From: Paracamarosporium sp. OC-R06-R3
Taxonomy: Eukaryota; Ascomycota; Dothideomycetes; Pleosporales; Didymosphaeriaceae
DNA: 61,761 bases
Assembly: GCA_019828545.1 (NCBI GenBank)
Contig: JACVRA010000407.1
Coordinates: 1 to 61,761, forward strand
Reading direction: 5' to 3'
Within the stretch, counting starts at the first letter, position 1; each line of letters opens with the position of its first letter. The notes under the pieces were generated by a model. It made no database searches, was not told the DNA's origin, and was given only the letters and a program-made list of their open reading frames with translations. Positions 10,081 to 21,440 of this stretch are shown piece by piece. Position numbers and translations under genes: made by a program.

Positions 10081-11765
10081 GATACAATTCCTTAAATCGA
10101 CGTCTAGTTCTTCTCTAGAAAGGAGTCGCGGATTTCAGGTGGTTGGTCTCCCTATCGAAATTTATATCACATGGCAATATGAGGAGCGGCTTATCGATTT
10201 AAACGATTAAGAGGGGTTGGCTTAGAAATACGATGCTTGTGAAATTCCTCCAACCACGAATTCACTTCTTGTAAGTACCGCATACAGACAATGACGCGCT
10301 CCTACTCACACTATTCAAAATCTATAGGGGCTATGCTGACTCCGACTAGGCTGCATCACCTCGCTTACACAAGGGCGCAGCTTACACAGCACATAAGGGC
10401 GCCCCCACGACGAAATCCAAGCATGTAATCAACAGCATGATACCAGAAGAGCTCTGTAAGTTGAGCTTCTTCACCGTTTATTTCTCACGTTCATTTTGAC
10501 AACGCCGAATGATGGTGCTGGTAAGCCTCGCGATGTTGTTTATTCCTATCAAAAAGCGCAATGCCAGCAAAGACTCTTCAGAGAATGGATATGTTTGACC
10601 GCTATCGCTTTTCGAGTACCTGATCACTACTTTTTGAGTCTCACTCGATTTCTCGATCTCACGTAGCGTGGGGGTTACAACGATCAACAAGTGATCTCGC
10701 CGCCATAATGAAGCTACTTAGAGAAGCCTTTTAGCTTCATCTTACAGCATATTGACAACGAAATCGTATATCTGGTAACCTTGTGGACGATTTGCACGGA
10801 AATGAAAACCTTCGGGATGCGCGAGCGCTGTATTCTCACCTATTGGACCATAGTCTTGAAGAGAATTGGTGACAAGGTCTGTTCGCCGAGCATTAACACA
10901 AGTCTTGGTATGCATGTTCCATATCAATTCAAGTCTTTCCAATCTCAGCACTTGGTCGCAACGATCGAGAAATAAATCAAATGTAAATACCCTGCTAAAG
11001 GATATACAAGCAAGGAAGGACGTTTGTAGACTGACATGCCAGGAGAGGGCTGATGCAATTCTGGTATACAAGTTTTAGACCAACTTTGGGGGGCCTTCGG
11101 TCGGCGGTGCTGTTCTAGGCTACATAGTATGTCTGAACTCTTGACGTACATGCATAAACTAAGCGTGGTGACGTTCAACATGCCTCATCCGGGACAATCG
11201 CTCTAGCGAAAGGAATAACACTAACACACTTGGGTATGATCGAACATACAACCATTCAGAGCAGGCTGTCTCCTAGCATTAGCCGCGCTATCTTCACAGA
11301 TCGGAACGTAGCGATTAGGTATATAATACCTGGCTTCTTTGTCTAGTGAATACTTCTTTGGCATATCTCTATGTGGTTTAAACATACTATCAAACTTAAA
11401 AACATCACAGTATCGATCTCAATAATTTGGGGTTATGGGTGTTCATGGTGAAGGAAGGAGTTCGAAGATCAGACAATCTGCAATCAAAATGTTCTTCGCA
11501 ATGCTCAAATGCATGAACCAGGTCCTATAGATAAACTTAAAGGCAACTAGAATTCTTGTGAATGACAGAGGGTAAGCGACGAACCCTCTAATAGAAGCGC
11601 GCTGCAGAAGCACGTGATATCGCGCTAATGCTAATCCTGACACTAACGCTCGCTCCACTTATTTTTTTACCGCCACATTCAATCTCGACAGAGAGTCGCT
11701 TGAGCATTTTGAAATTTTCCTATCGCAACACAATTATCAAGAGTATTTACCAAAGTATTTTCACC
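10081..11765. other. Intergenic, possible gene relics
   Basis: Two minus-strand ORFs (10742-11071, ending ANRPQGYQIYDFVVNML, and 10478-10690, SEESLLALRFLIGINNIARL) read like protein but could not be spliced together. They may be fragments of a degraded gene. An inverted repeat, ATGAAGCTA...TAGCTTCAT, lies between them at 10708-10740. The last 100 bases are the leader of the methyltransferase gene. Confidence 0.35.
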
Positions 11766-12491
11766 ATGGACCTCAAAGGCGAACGTGACAAGACATTCAC
11801 AGTACCACTCTCTGATAAGGAGTCTGTCGATGTCAAGATTCATGTACCGGCTATTAGAGCACAAGGGCTCAATCTACTACCATGGGCATCGACATACGTT
11901 CTCGCTGGTCAGCTACACAATCTCAATATTAAACCACCACAAAACAACGGCTCAAACATTCCAATCCTCGAACTTGGAGCTGGCATAGGCCTCGTAGGTT
12001 TAGTCGGGTCGATGATATGGCATCAAACTGCGATTTTGACGGATCTCGAACCTATCGTCCCTGGTCTAAAAATTAACATCGATCTCAATTCGGAATTATT
12101 ACAACAACGCAACGGATCGGCCAGTGCTGGATCATTAGACTGGAGCGAGCCAGACACGCTTATTCTCCATGATAAGACAACTTTAACGGCAAACAATGCA
12201 AAAGCAAACATTATTGTAGCCGCAGATACGATCTACGACGATGATCATCCGAAGATGATTACACAAACGATCTCGAGATGGCTTGCTCCTGGACAGGAAT
12301 CAAGGGCTATCATAGTATATCCCTTGCGCGTTGCCTATCTTGACCAGATTCGGGAGTTGTGGGAGCTTCTCGAAAGTGCAGGGTTGGAATCAATACAGGA
12401 AGGTAAGGAGGAGGCTGCTGAGGATGGTGAAAACTCCTGGGATGACGAACGACTTTGCGAATGGAGTGTCTGGAAGTGGAAATCGGCCTGA
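11766..12491 (+). CDS. METTL21-type (Methyltransf_16) protein methyltransferase
   Basis: A single-exon gene of 241 aa, starting at the ATG in CACCATGG at 11766; the frame is open upstream only through 5' leader. Residues about 30-45 (GLNLLPWASTYVLAGQL) match the W-x-x-x-x-x-L-A helix of the family. Motif I is ILELGAGIGLVGLVG, and the acidic end of strand 2 is LTDLEP. The post-I motif is IIVAADTIYDDDHP, where the family usually has a D-x-x-Y/F element. C-terminal CEWSVWKWK is typical. Members methylate lysines on elongation factors, chaperones or other proteins in the cytosol; the substrate cannot be predicted from sequence alone. It is isolated between two gene-free stretches. Confidence 0.82.
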   Translation: MDLKGERDKTFTVPLSDKESVDVKIHVPAIRAQGLNLLPWASTYVLAGQLHNLNIKPPQNNGSNIPILELGAGIGLVGLVGSMIWHQTAILTDLEPIVPGLKINIDLNSELLQQRNGSASAGSLDWSEPDTLILHDKTTLTANNAKANIIVAADTIYDDDHPKMITQTISRWLAPGQESRAIIVYPLRVAYLDQIRELWELLESAGLESIQEGKEEAAEDGENSWDDERLCEWSVWKWKSA

Positions 12492-13735
12492 GCATGGATT
12501 AGAAAGCTGCTGCGCGATATCGTCTTTTTTTCATCACGGAACAATAGAGTAGAATAGATAAGCTCGATATACTTGTGCAATTATGTAGTCGATCTTCACT
12601 AATCTGCCATTTCCAAAAAATCAGTTTCGATTACCCTTGAGTAGCTGCTTCACCGGGCCAGACCAAAAGGGTTTGATGATTCGGATTAGACAGAGCCAGC
12701 ATATCAATAAGGCACATAGTTGATCGCTAGTGATACGAACAAGTAACTATTAGTATGTCATGAAAGTTTCGTACGACAAAGACCAAGGCTCGCCTTTACC
12801 CTGCTGTAGGAAAGATATACGCCGATACTTTAAGATGAACTACATCACAATACGTTCCAACTTCATCGCCTCATCCATGCCGCTACTGATCAAAATTTCT
12901 GTAAGCGGCTTAACGCTCTCCGACAACCGCGTAAAGTGAGCTTAGCTTAGTTGGCATTTTCGAGTAATTTCACCCACCGATTAATTGCTTGCGTTCACAT
13001 ATTAAACTCGTTGGTCAGACATTGAATAACCGCTTCTGCGACCCGGTGAGCTGGGTTGATAATGCGGGTGGATTGATAGTACGAAGCTTGTCTCACATTT
13101 TTGCGGCGAAGCTGCTTGCCTCGCTCGTACGCAATGTCAAAGCGGCACCAATACTCTGGGTGCATAGCGTATTTCTTTATCTGCCCATGCATGTGAACAT
13201 TTGTACTGCCCAAGTATGGACTCGAAAGACAAGATATGCCTTCTAGAGGCGTGGATCTGACACCGAAGTGCACGTAGGGTGTGCTTACAGGCAGCTCTGC
13301 GCTACCAGCAAGGCCACCATCTACAAGTCTGTAATTCGTGGCAAGGGTCCGTTGCATCGGCTGGGCGTATGGGGTCGCAATGGACGCTCACCTTGCTGCT
13401 TTGACCTGTGATTGGTCAAAAACTCTTTGTGTTTACGTCATATCCTGTGGGGCAGAGTCTTGCATGCAACTACTGCAGTGGTTGTGGAGATGACTGCATC
13501 TGCTAGTTCCAACTACTTGAGGCGCGGTTGTTGATAGCTTTGTCTAGAGGCGAGGCTGGGCCTGTACCTACGCCGTACGCCCAAATCCAAGCAATATTGT
13601 GTCAAAGGAGCGCTCATACTTTATATACCATAACGTTATCCTTGAACTTAAATCTAGAAGCAGGTACTATTGCGAAACGTTATTGAAGATCTACTCAATA
13701 CTTTGCGTACCCTCTTTTTTTCGCACTTTAACGCA
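12492..13735. other. Intergenic, promoter of the BVMO gene
   Basis: No gene recognised. A 120-codon minus-strand ORF (12995-13357) has no family resemblance. A TATATA at 13622-13627 lies 109 bases before the BVMO start. Confidence 0.45.
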
Positions 13736-15685
13736 ATGACCGAACATACCGCGGCAGTTAACTTGGTAGCTTCTGGCCAGGGCTATCACGATGAGGGAAT
13801 ACCTGGAGTAGACGCATTACAAATCCAAAAGCGCTATGGCGAAGAGTCCGCGAAGCGACTGCGAGACGATGGCAACAGCCAGTTCGTGGACGTCTCCTTG
13901 GACGGCAAGTTTAAATCATTCCTTGACGACCCCTGGGTTGAGAAGGATGCGGTTAAAGATGTTATATCAATGTTTCCCGACAATCGTTGTCATCTTCTTA
14001 TTCTAGGTGCCGGATTCGGTGGGCTGCTGTATGCAATCCGCATGGTTGAAGCTGGGATACGTCCTGAGGACATTCGAATCATCGACAGCGCAGGCGGTTT
14101 CGGCGGGACCTGGTATTGGAATCGGTATCCGGGCTTGTCGTGCGACATCGAGAGCTACTGCTATTTGCCTTTGTTAGAAGAAACGGGGTACGTACCGCGT
14201 CATCGATATTCCGAAGGAGAAGAGATTCGCACCTATGTCAACTTGCTCGCCCAGAAATGGGGAGTCGCAGATAGTGGAGTGTTTCAGACCCAAGCCAAAA
14301 AGCTAGTATGGGATGAAGCATCGAAAGAGTGGCAGGTTGAGCTCATACAACAGCGCAGCGGCGAAGAATCGCAGACACTTAACATCCGTGCGCAATTTGT
14401 CGTAACGTCGAACGGCCCACTCCACTGGCCGAAACTGCCTGGAGTTCCTGGCATCCTAGACTACCAGGGCGACGTATTTCATTCTTCACGTTGGGATTAT
14501 GCTCTTACAGGCGGGTCACCGACTGATCCATCGCTCACGAAACTACAAGGGAAACGAGTCGCTATCGTAGGCACGGGGGCGACCGCCATTCAGATTATAC
14601 CGCACCTTGCACGCTGGGCTAAACATTTGTATGTCGTCCAGCGTACTCCAGGGTCAGTGGACGATCGTGAACAGCGCGAGACAGACCCGGAATGGTTTCG
14701 CAAGACCGTAGCTTCGTCGAAGGGATGGCAGCGCGAGCGCTTGAGGAATTTTCACCAACACTTCACCACCGAACAACCACCCGCTATTAATATGTGCGAC
14801 GACGAGTGGACCCGTGCCCCAGCCTTAGTTGGAGCTGCAGGCAATACCACTGGACCCAAGACTATGGAGGAGATTCCCGCATACATGGAGAAACTCCACG
14901 CAATCGATCTACCACGATCAGAGCGTATTCGTAAGCACGTGGATACAGTCGTGCACAATCCTGCCGTTGCAGAAAAGCTCAAGGCATGGTATCCCTCCTG
15001 GTGCAAACGTCCGCTCTTCCATAATGAGTATCTATCCACATTCAACCGCGAGAACGTGACCCTCGTAGATACTGAGGGCAAAGGTCTCGACTGTCTGACC
15101 GCGGACTCAATTGTTGCAGCCAACCAGTCTTATACTGTTGACATGGTCATCTTCTGTACTGGTTTCCGTGCACCCTTTATCGGGTCGCCCGCAGATAAAG
15201 CTAACGTTAGTATCGTGGGTCGCAACCATGTCTCCATGAGCGAAGAGTGGGCACGCAGTGGGCCATCTACACTGCATGGTGTTCTAGATTGCAACTTTCC
15301 CAATCTCTTTTTATCTGGACCCTGGCAAGCATCGAATAGCCCCAACTACGTATTCACCCTAGACTTCCTGGCAAAGCATTCAGCACACATCCTTACCGAG
15401 GCTAAGCGCAAGGCTAATGGAAAGCCTTTCACTGTGACGACGACTAAGGCTGCCACTGATGATTGGGGCATGCAAGTGCTTATGCATTCGTTTCCTGGGG
15501 CGGTCATACTTGGTTGCACACCAGGTTACTTCAACGTCGAAGGAGAAATCGCTCGTGCACCACCCGAAAAGCAAATGGTCATTGCGCGCTCCGGTGTTTG
15601 GGGTCATGGCATTGAGGACTTTGTCCGAACTGTGGAAGCGTGGTATGAAGAAAGCGATATGCAAGGAATTGAGGTGCAGACCTAG
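13736..15685 (+). CDS. Baeyer-Villiger-type flavin monooxygenase
   Basis: A single-exon gene of 649 aa. An approximately 80-residue N-terminal extension precedes the FAD-binding Rossmann motif LGAGFGGLLYA, followed by FGGTWYWNRYPGLSCD, a hallmark of type I BVMOs. The fingerprint F-x-G-x-x-x-H-x-x-x-W appears in variant form as YQGDVFHSSRWDY. The NADPH Rossmann motif is VAIVGTGATAIQIIP. A long N-terminus with IPGVD, RYGEESAKRLR and a terminal GCTPGYFNVEG segment resembles the cyclododecanone/steroid-type BVMO group. The enzyme inserts oxygen next to a ketone, forming an ester or lactone, using FAD and NADPH. The ATG at 13736 is chosen because codons before it are non-ATG leader. No cluster partner is adjacent. 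Confidence 0.9.
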   Translation: MTEHTAAVNLVASGQGYHDEGIPGVDALQIQKRYGEESAKRLRDDGNSQFVDVSLDGKFKSFLDDPWVEKDAVKDVISMFPDNRCHLLILGAGFGGLLYAIRMVEAGIRPEDIRIIDSAGGFGGTWYWNRYPGLSCDIESYCYLPLLEETGYVPRHRYSEGEEIRTYVNLLAQKWGVADSGVFQTQAKKLVWDEASKEWQVELIQQRSGEESQTLNIRAQFVVTSNGPLHWPKLPGVPGILDYQGDVFHSSRWDYALTGGSPTDPSLTKLQGKRVAIVGTGATAIQIIPHLARWAKHLYVVQRTPGSVDDREQRETDPEWFRKTVASSKGWQRERLRNFHQHFTTEQPPAINMCDDEWTRAPALVGAAGNTTGPKTMEEIPAYMEKLHAIDLPRSERIRKHVDTVVHNPAVAEKLKAWYPSWCKRPLFHNEYLSTFNRENVTLVDTEGKGLDCLTADSIVAANQSYTVDMVIFCTGFRAPFIGSPADKANVSIVGRNHVSMSEEWARSGPSTLHGVLDCNFPNLFLSGPWQASNSPNYVFTLDFLAKHSAHILTEAKRKANGKPFTVTTTKAATDDWGMQVLMHSFPGAVILGCTPGYFNVEGEIARAPPEKQMVIARSGVWGHGIEDFVRTVEAWYEESDMQGIEVQT

Positions 15686-17340
15686 TCTGTGAGCACGTCT
15701 TACTATAGTTGCCTTATGTGGGCTGTATACATCTCTGTGGGGCTTCAGGATCTTCACTAAATGTGGAATCGTGACAATCAGACAGAGTATTTAGCCATAC
15801 AGTCAAGATAATCAATGATATCTGTACCTGATTGCAGAAAGCGCCGCCAGCAACGTGGTTATAGCTATACGGGCTATATCTAGTATTAGCGAATTCATAT
15901 TAGGCAGGCTTGCTAAGCGGACCTTGATGAGCTTGAGTTACGTACTCTAGCCGGGTGTTAGGAGTGGGCGCCAACAAGATCGAACAAGAAGAAAGAATAA
16001 TTGAGGTTGTCGTCCTAAGTCACCGGTATAACGCGAAATATTCAACCGCATTGCTTCATTCTCACGTCCGTGGCTATCTTATACCTTAACTATTCCGTCC
16101 AACGCTCTCTTCAGGTTCACGGCATGCTTGCAACTTTCTCGACTCTTCACAACTAGACCAGCTTGAACGTCATGGAGTAGCCACGAACCTCCGGAACTCC
16201 CCTTACACATTGCAAATGGCTAGTGAAGGTACCTGTCTGTCGAAATTGTTCATGAGTATACACATCAGCTTCTGAGGCTTCAGTTGCCACCCGTTCAAGC
16301 TTCGCAAGCGCAATCATGCCTACACGAGTTGGTGGCTGAGAAAGTGGGGTATTGCTTACCAACAGCAGATACGCACTTTAGGCGTTCACCGTTCAGCGAC
16401 TTGTGAAGGAATGAGGGGGCGTATGTGATATCACGTAAGCAAGGCGCAATGTAGCTTGCACCACGGATAGGTTCGGAAGTGACAAGTCCTCCGTGGCTTC
16501 ATTGCGCTGTCTTCCAGCACTCCCTGATTTCCTGCATATGCTGTGGACCTTAGGTTTGTGGCCAAAGTCGAAATTCAAACCATAGTTTGGCGTAGAACAA
16601 TAGCATTCAGAAAACAGCATCACCTACAAAGGAGGACACGATTAACAACATTGAGTCTGTAGCGAACACATAAAAAATCACCAAGCTGTGAAGACATGAA
16701 CTCATTATAGTCCTGAAAAACAACTATACCCACCCCACACAAACGACACGCACGTATATCACATCAGCCCCCAAACCCATCAAACACCCTCCACGCATCC
16801 TAACGGGCTATTCGCCACCAACCAAAGCGCCCACCCTTGACATAACATCCAATGAATATAGCTCGTTCCTTGACCCTAAGACATACTTCCAGCACACCCT
16901 TCGTAGGTCGTGAGTATGTCGATGATATTTTCCACAGGAGCAATAGTTTAGCTAGAGATTACTGGATGGTGTACTGTAATGTGATGTGCCATGGTTAGTA
17001 TACGATACTATACTTACGCGTGAGTTATTTATAGCGTGAAGTCCCTGATGGCCAGGCGAGACGGGATAGTCAGATCGTCTCAGCTGTGTCGTATTCTTGC
17101 CATGTACTCATCCTCGCAGATGAAGTGCCAGGTCGATGGACCGATTTTCCTGCACATTCTACCCATCACTCGAGAGCGTTTCTGGTAGAACGCCGACCTT
17201 GAATCAGGCAGGGCTTTGTTAATCAGCATCACCTTACACGTCACGTTCATACATATTTACTTAACACAGGGAAACGAGTTTTAATCCACACCAAAAACAA
17301 AAATCACATTGGAAGACGACTGTTACCTAGAGATGCGAAC
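15686..17340. other. Intergenic, no genes recognised
   Basis: Scattered short ORFs only. The last few hundred bases are probably the 3' UTR and terminator of acrB, which is transcribed leftward. Confidence 0.5.
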
Positions 17341-20336
17341 CTAACGACCGATAGTCGTGCCATACCCACTACCACCCGTTGCGCTCCGTGCCATGATGGG
17401 CTTTATATTAGGCACGGGGCTCATCGGATCGCGCTGGCTAGAGCTTTGACTTGACGTTCCTGAGCTGAGACTTCCACTGCCATGGCTTCCGTTTCCTCCG
17501 TTGAGCAAACCAGGGGCGTTCCACGGGTTGCTAAGAACGTTGCCAGAGGGTGAATGCATGTGGTCGTCAAAACCGTCGGTGAAGCCAGAAATGTTAGAGA
17601 GCATTGAAGAAGAGCGTCCGCGACCACCACGGAGAGAGCCTGGAGTACTGGTATTCCGACCGTCATTGTAGAGAGGGAATGTGAAGCTTTGGAAGGGATG
17701 GGCGTGAGGAGACATGCTATTTGTACCAGGAAGAGGGCCTTCGGGCGTCGCAGGTACAGACATATTCTGAGACTGCGAAAGGATGGTCTCGAAATGTTGA
17801 ATTGTCTGCTCGATCTGAGCGGTCGCCATGTAGTAGTCATTGGCACGACGCTCAAAGCTGTTGATGTTGCTGCGATACTGCGATTCAACTTGTAGTCTCT
17901 CCTGGTGAAGTGCAAGGCGTTCCTGCTCCTTCCGTTGCTTGGCCGTGTACCCCTCCTTGTTGGCTGTGATGAGGCGGTCATGCTGGTCGTTGAGCTTGAC
18001 TTGACGCTGTTGAAGGCGTTCTCTCTTCTGGATGGCCGAGCTGATATCCGACTCAATGCTGCGGACCTGGCGTTCGATTTCAGCTTTGCCGTTATCGAAT
18101 TCAGTCGACACAGCTTCCTTGTGCTCTCGCTCTTTCTTCCATTCCCGCTTCTTCACAGCAGCTTCTTCCTGTTCCTCGGCTGGAATGTCACCCATGGAGC
18201 TGATCTTGATGGCAATATCAGCAGTGGCATCGTCGGCTTGACGAATATTCTGCGTGAATTGCATGACTCGCTGGCGCTGGCGCTCGTCACTGCCTCCGGC
18301 ATTAGCCAGTCGGGTACCAAGCGTATCGACCTCTTTCTTGATGGCAGTGAGTGCAGCTTTGTGATCTTTCTTGTTCCGCTTCAACCGGTTCCGTTGCTCT
18401 TGTAACTGCTGGTCAGCAGCGGCAATTGAGTTCTTCAGGGTCGTCGTAGGCGAGGAAGGCCTCAAAGTCTGGTGAGGTGGAGGTGATGCAACGGAGGCGA
18501 TTGCTGTTGGTTGTTAGATTTTACAGTCCAACATATGCCATGTCTGGGCCTACCTTGCTCTGTAACCGGGCTCGGAGAGGTGATGAGGCTCGTGGAATAG
18601 AAGACTTCATGGTCTTTGGTCCGTACAAACTCGCAGTGATAGTTTGACAACCCAGTCAGACCAAAAATTTCTCCTACCCAAGCGCCCGTCCTCTCATCGC
18701 CCGGATACCCCTCCGGCAGGGTCGATCGAATTCGGGTCGAACTCCAATCCGCACCGTTGACACGGATGTAAAACGGCTTCGACTTGTCGATTCCTGGCCC
18801 TCCACTCCCACCTTGCTCCTGCACGTCGTCGTATTCTCCACTCCCACACAAACTGACACGAAAAGAAATGTCGGAATGTCCGACTTCTGAAATCCAAACA
18901 CGGTCGTCTTCCGATCTCCAAACAGCGTTTCCAATGTGATTAGCGTCTTTTGCGTTAGCCTCGCCGGCGTCGTTGGCCGCCCGGCTGCTTTCCATCTCTT
19001 TAAGAACTGTGACTTTTGTACTAGCAAGCGCAGCCCAAAACGGCTGCTGACTGCGAACATGTGTAGCCTGCTTCCTCTTCCTCCGGCTACTACTCGCCTT
19101 GTCCTTGTGGGTGTGCGTTGCGGGCGACGGCCCAGGTGGACGACCATCGGAGCTCGAAGAATTGGGGACTTCGGCGTTGGAATCGATGGTGGCGGTAGAA
19201 GCGCGCTGGAGGTGGACGCCGGCTTCGGGGTCAGTCTTCTTGCCAGTCGGCAGCGATTGGGCTGCTTCACGTCGAGATAGAGATCGCCGGATGATGCGAA
19301 CGACACCTTGAGCTAAAATGTGAATTCCCAGGAGGCTGCGAGGCCATCCGTGGGGGATCGAGAAGCTTTCCTGATAGGTTGGCATACTCGGTGGGCTCGA
19401 CAGAAATTCCAGGCCTCCCCGGGCGAGCCCCGTATAGACAAAGTTGAGGATGTGTTGCCGAAGAGGCCTGAATCTGAAGAGATGGTTGGATAGAATGATG
19501 ACGAAACAGATGAAGATGCTGTTGGTCGTGCCATTCTTACCAGCTGCGGCACCTCCCAGGGCTATTGCAATGACGGCCTGCGCCAGGTCCAAGAAGAAAT
19601 TCTGTACAGGGACCCACAGTACCAGCCAGAGCACCAGTATGAGGGCATCAGCGAAGACGATTGTAAAAAGGGAAGGAGTCCCACCGGAACCCTGGAAGAT
19701 GTCGGTGAAGGAAGGAAAGGCGGAGAGGGCAGAGAGAGGGGTTCCAGCCTGGGGAGGGACAAAGGTGAGGGTTGCAAAGAGGAACTGCACCACGGTCAAG
19801 ACGGTGGGGGGCAGCTGAAGGAGGATGATGAGGATGGCGAGGACGTCCCGCAGAGGACAGGACGAGAGAATGGTGGTAGCCACGGTGAGCATGTTTGGCA
19901 TGTAGACGGGCGGGGTCTTTGAGCCATTGGCGGCAGCAGCAGGACGCGCGAGGGCGCCGGGGGCAGAGTCGAAGGGGTCGGTGTCGTACTGGCGGCAGGC
20001 CTCAAGACCTTCGAGCGACACGTTGGACCCGGCCCGGGTGCGGTCCTCGGGGGCGACGGCGCTGGACGCAGCGGGGGCCGTGGTGTTTGCGCAGGCACCG
20101 GCAGCGTGCGAGTCTGGCGTCGGGGCTGCTGCTGCGGTGGTGGCCGGCTGCGTCATGGGGTCGTCTACGTTGCTCGCGGGCGGCGGCGTCGGCGGCTGGG
20201 GCTTCCCATTGGCGTGGCCGTTGAGGTTTGGGTTGCTGCGCTGCCTGGAGATGCGCTTCCCGATGGGGGCTGCGAGGCCATTCTCGTGTCGCTTGTCATG
20301 CGTGTTCGCCTGGGTCCTCTTCCCCTTCGCTACCAT
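17341..20336 (-). CDS. acrB: AcrB-like ubiquitination-network signalling membrane protein
   Basis: Two exons, 18554-20336 and 17341-18503, with a 50-bp intron (18504-18553, GTAGGC...AACAG) joining VTEQ to AIASVAS, giving 981 aa. It starts with a basic segment carrying KRHENGLAAPIGKRISRQRS, characteristic of fungal AcrB proteins. A Pro/Ala-rich linker follows, then three or four hydrophobic segments (about residues 155-300, for example DVLAILIILLQLPPTVLTVV and LILVLWLVLWVPVQNFFLDL), a Ser/Arg-rich loop, and a long coiled coil in the second exon (QQLQEQRNRLKRNKKDHKAA...). In Aspergillus nidulans AcrB is linked to carbon catabolite repression and acriflavine resistance together with the CreB/CreC and CreD ubiquitin system. 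The GC-rich first exon contrasts with the second. Confidence 0.86.
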
Positions 20337-21440
20337 GTACGCGGCAGGCAGCGGGCGGAGAGCGCAGACACCGCAGGTCGGCTCGGCTGGGACACAGGAC
20401 GAGCCAGACTGGGTGACGGCGGCGCGGGCTGCGAGGGAGCGAGGGCGGGTGTCGTGTGAGGCGGCGGGAGGTGTTTGGGGAAGAGAGCAGGCTGCGGTCG
20501 AAATTGGCAACCAACACTGCACGCACCAGCACCCGCGCCAAGGCCCCAAAGCCGCCCCAAATGCTTTAAAGTCCTTCTGTCAGGCGCCCGCCGTCCACGG
20601 TTCGCCGTGCAGAGGGCTGTGAAAAATTCCGGTTCTGGCGTCGCGTGGGCCCGCGGCCAAAGGCGCCAGTCGCCCTGCTGCTGCGTCGCGTTTCATGGTT
20701 TCATGTGCTTCCGCCGCCTTCCACCGCACACGTCCTCTGCACACGTCCTCCGCACACGACCATCGACCACATTCGCTCTTCTCAGCACCCATCTCACATG
20801 TATTGTCGATCACAGCGCCGAGAATGGGCCCAGCCAGGGATCAGCGAGCCCGCGCCCGCATGAGGACTGTCCTCGCAGCGCCCTAGCCGGAGCCATCCAC
20901 GCTGCCTTTTCTGCCTGCGAGAGACGCTCCCTCGGACGCCAATGGCTGTGCAGCGGGTAACCGTCTTAGCCCATCTTATTCATTTGCGCGCCCCGGGAAC
21001 CCCTGGCGAGCTGCCTCGTTCTGGCTGCGCGGTCAGGATCGGCAGCAAACAGCACCCTCCCAGTGTAGCACCGCTCACCGCCCTTCTCGCCCTGATTCGC
21101 TGCCGCCCGCCCCGCCGCCTACTTCGGGGTCCTTGTAGACGCACACCACATTATCCACAGGGCACGGGTAAGCAACAGAATCGCCAGATGCTCTCACCAC
21201 GGAGCCAGGGCCTGCCCGCTGCCTTGTCGGAGCTTTTCTCCTGGTCTTTGTGCGCCTGGAAAATTTACCCGCCCCTCCATCATCTTGCGCCGTTGAAAGC
21301 TTCCACAATGCCATGACACGGTGACGTGCAAATTAGGAAATCCGGGAAAGTCACGCGTAAACGGTCATGCAGATCGGCCCCTGGTGCACTGTGGCTGGAT
21401 AGCCGCCGCACTCGAAGCAGGACGCACGTTGAGAAAAGCT
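20337..21440. other. Intergenic, acrB promoter and 3' flank of the thioesterase gene
   Basis: GC-rich. A pair of CACACGTCCTC-type motifs occurs around 20726-20755. No gene recognised. Confidence 0.5.

Noticed and set aside
12995..13357. 120-codon minus-strand ORF
   Set aside because: Looks protein-like in places but no motif, no intron model and no upstream signal could be found.
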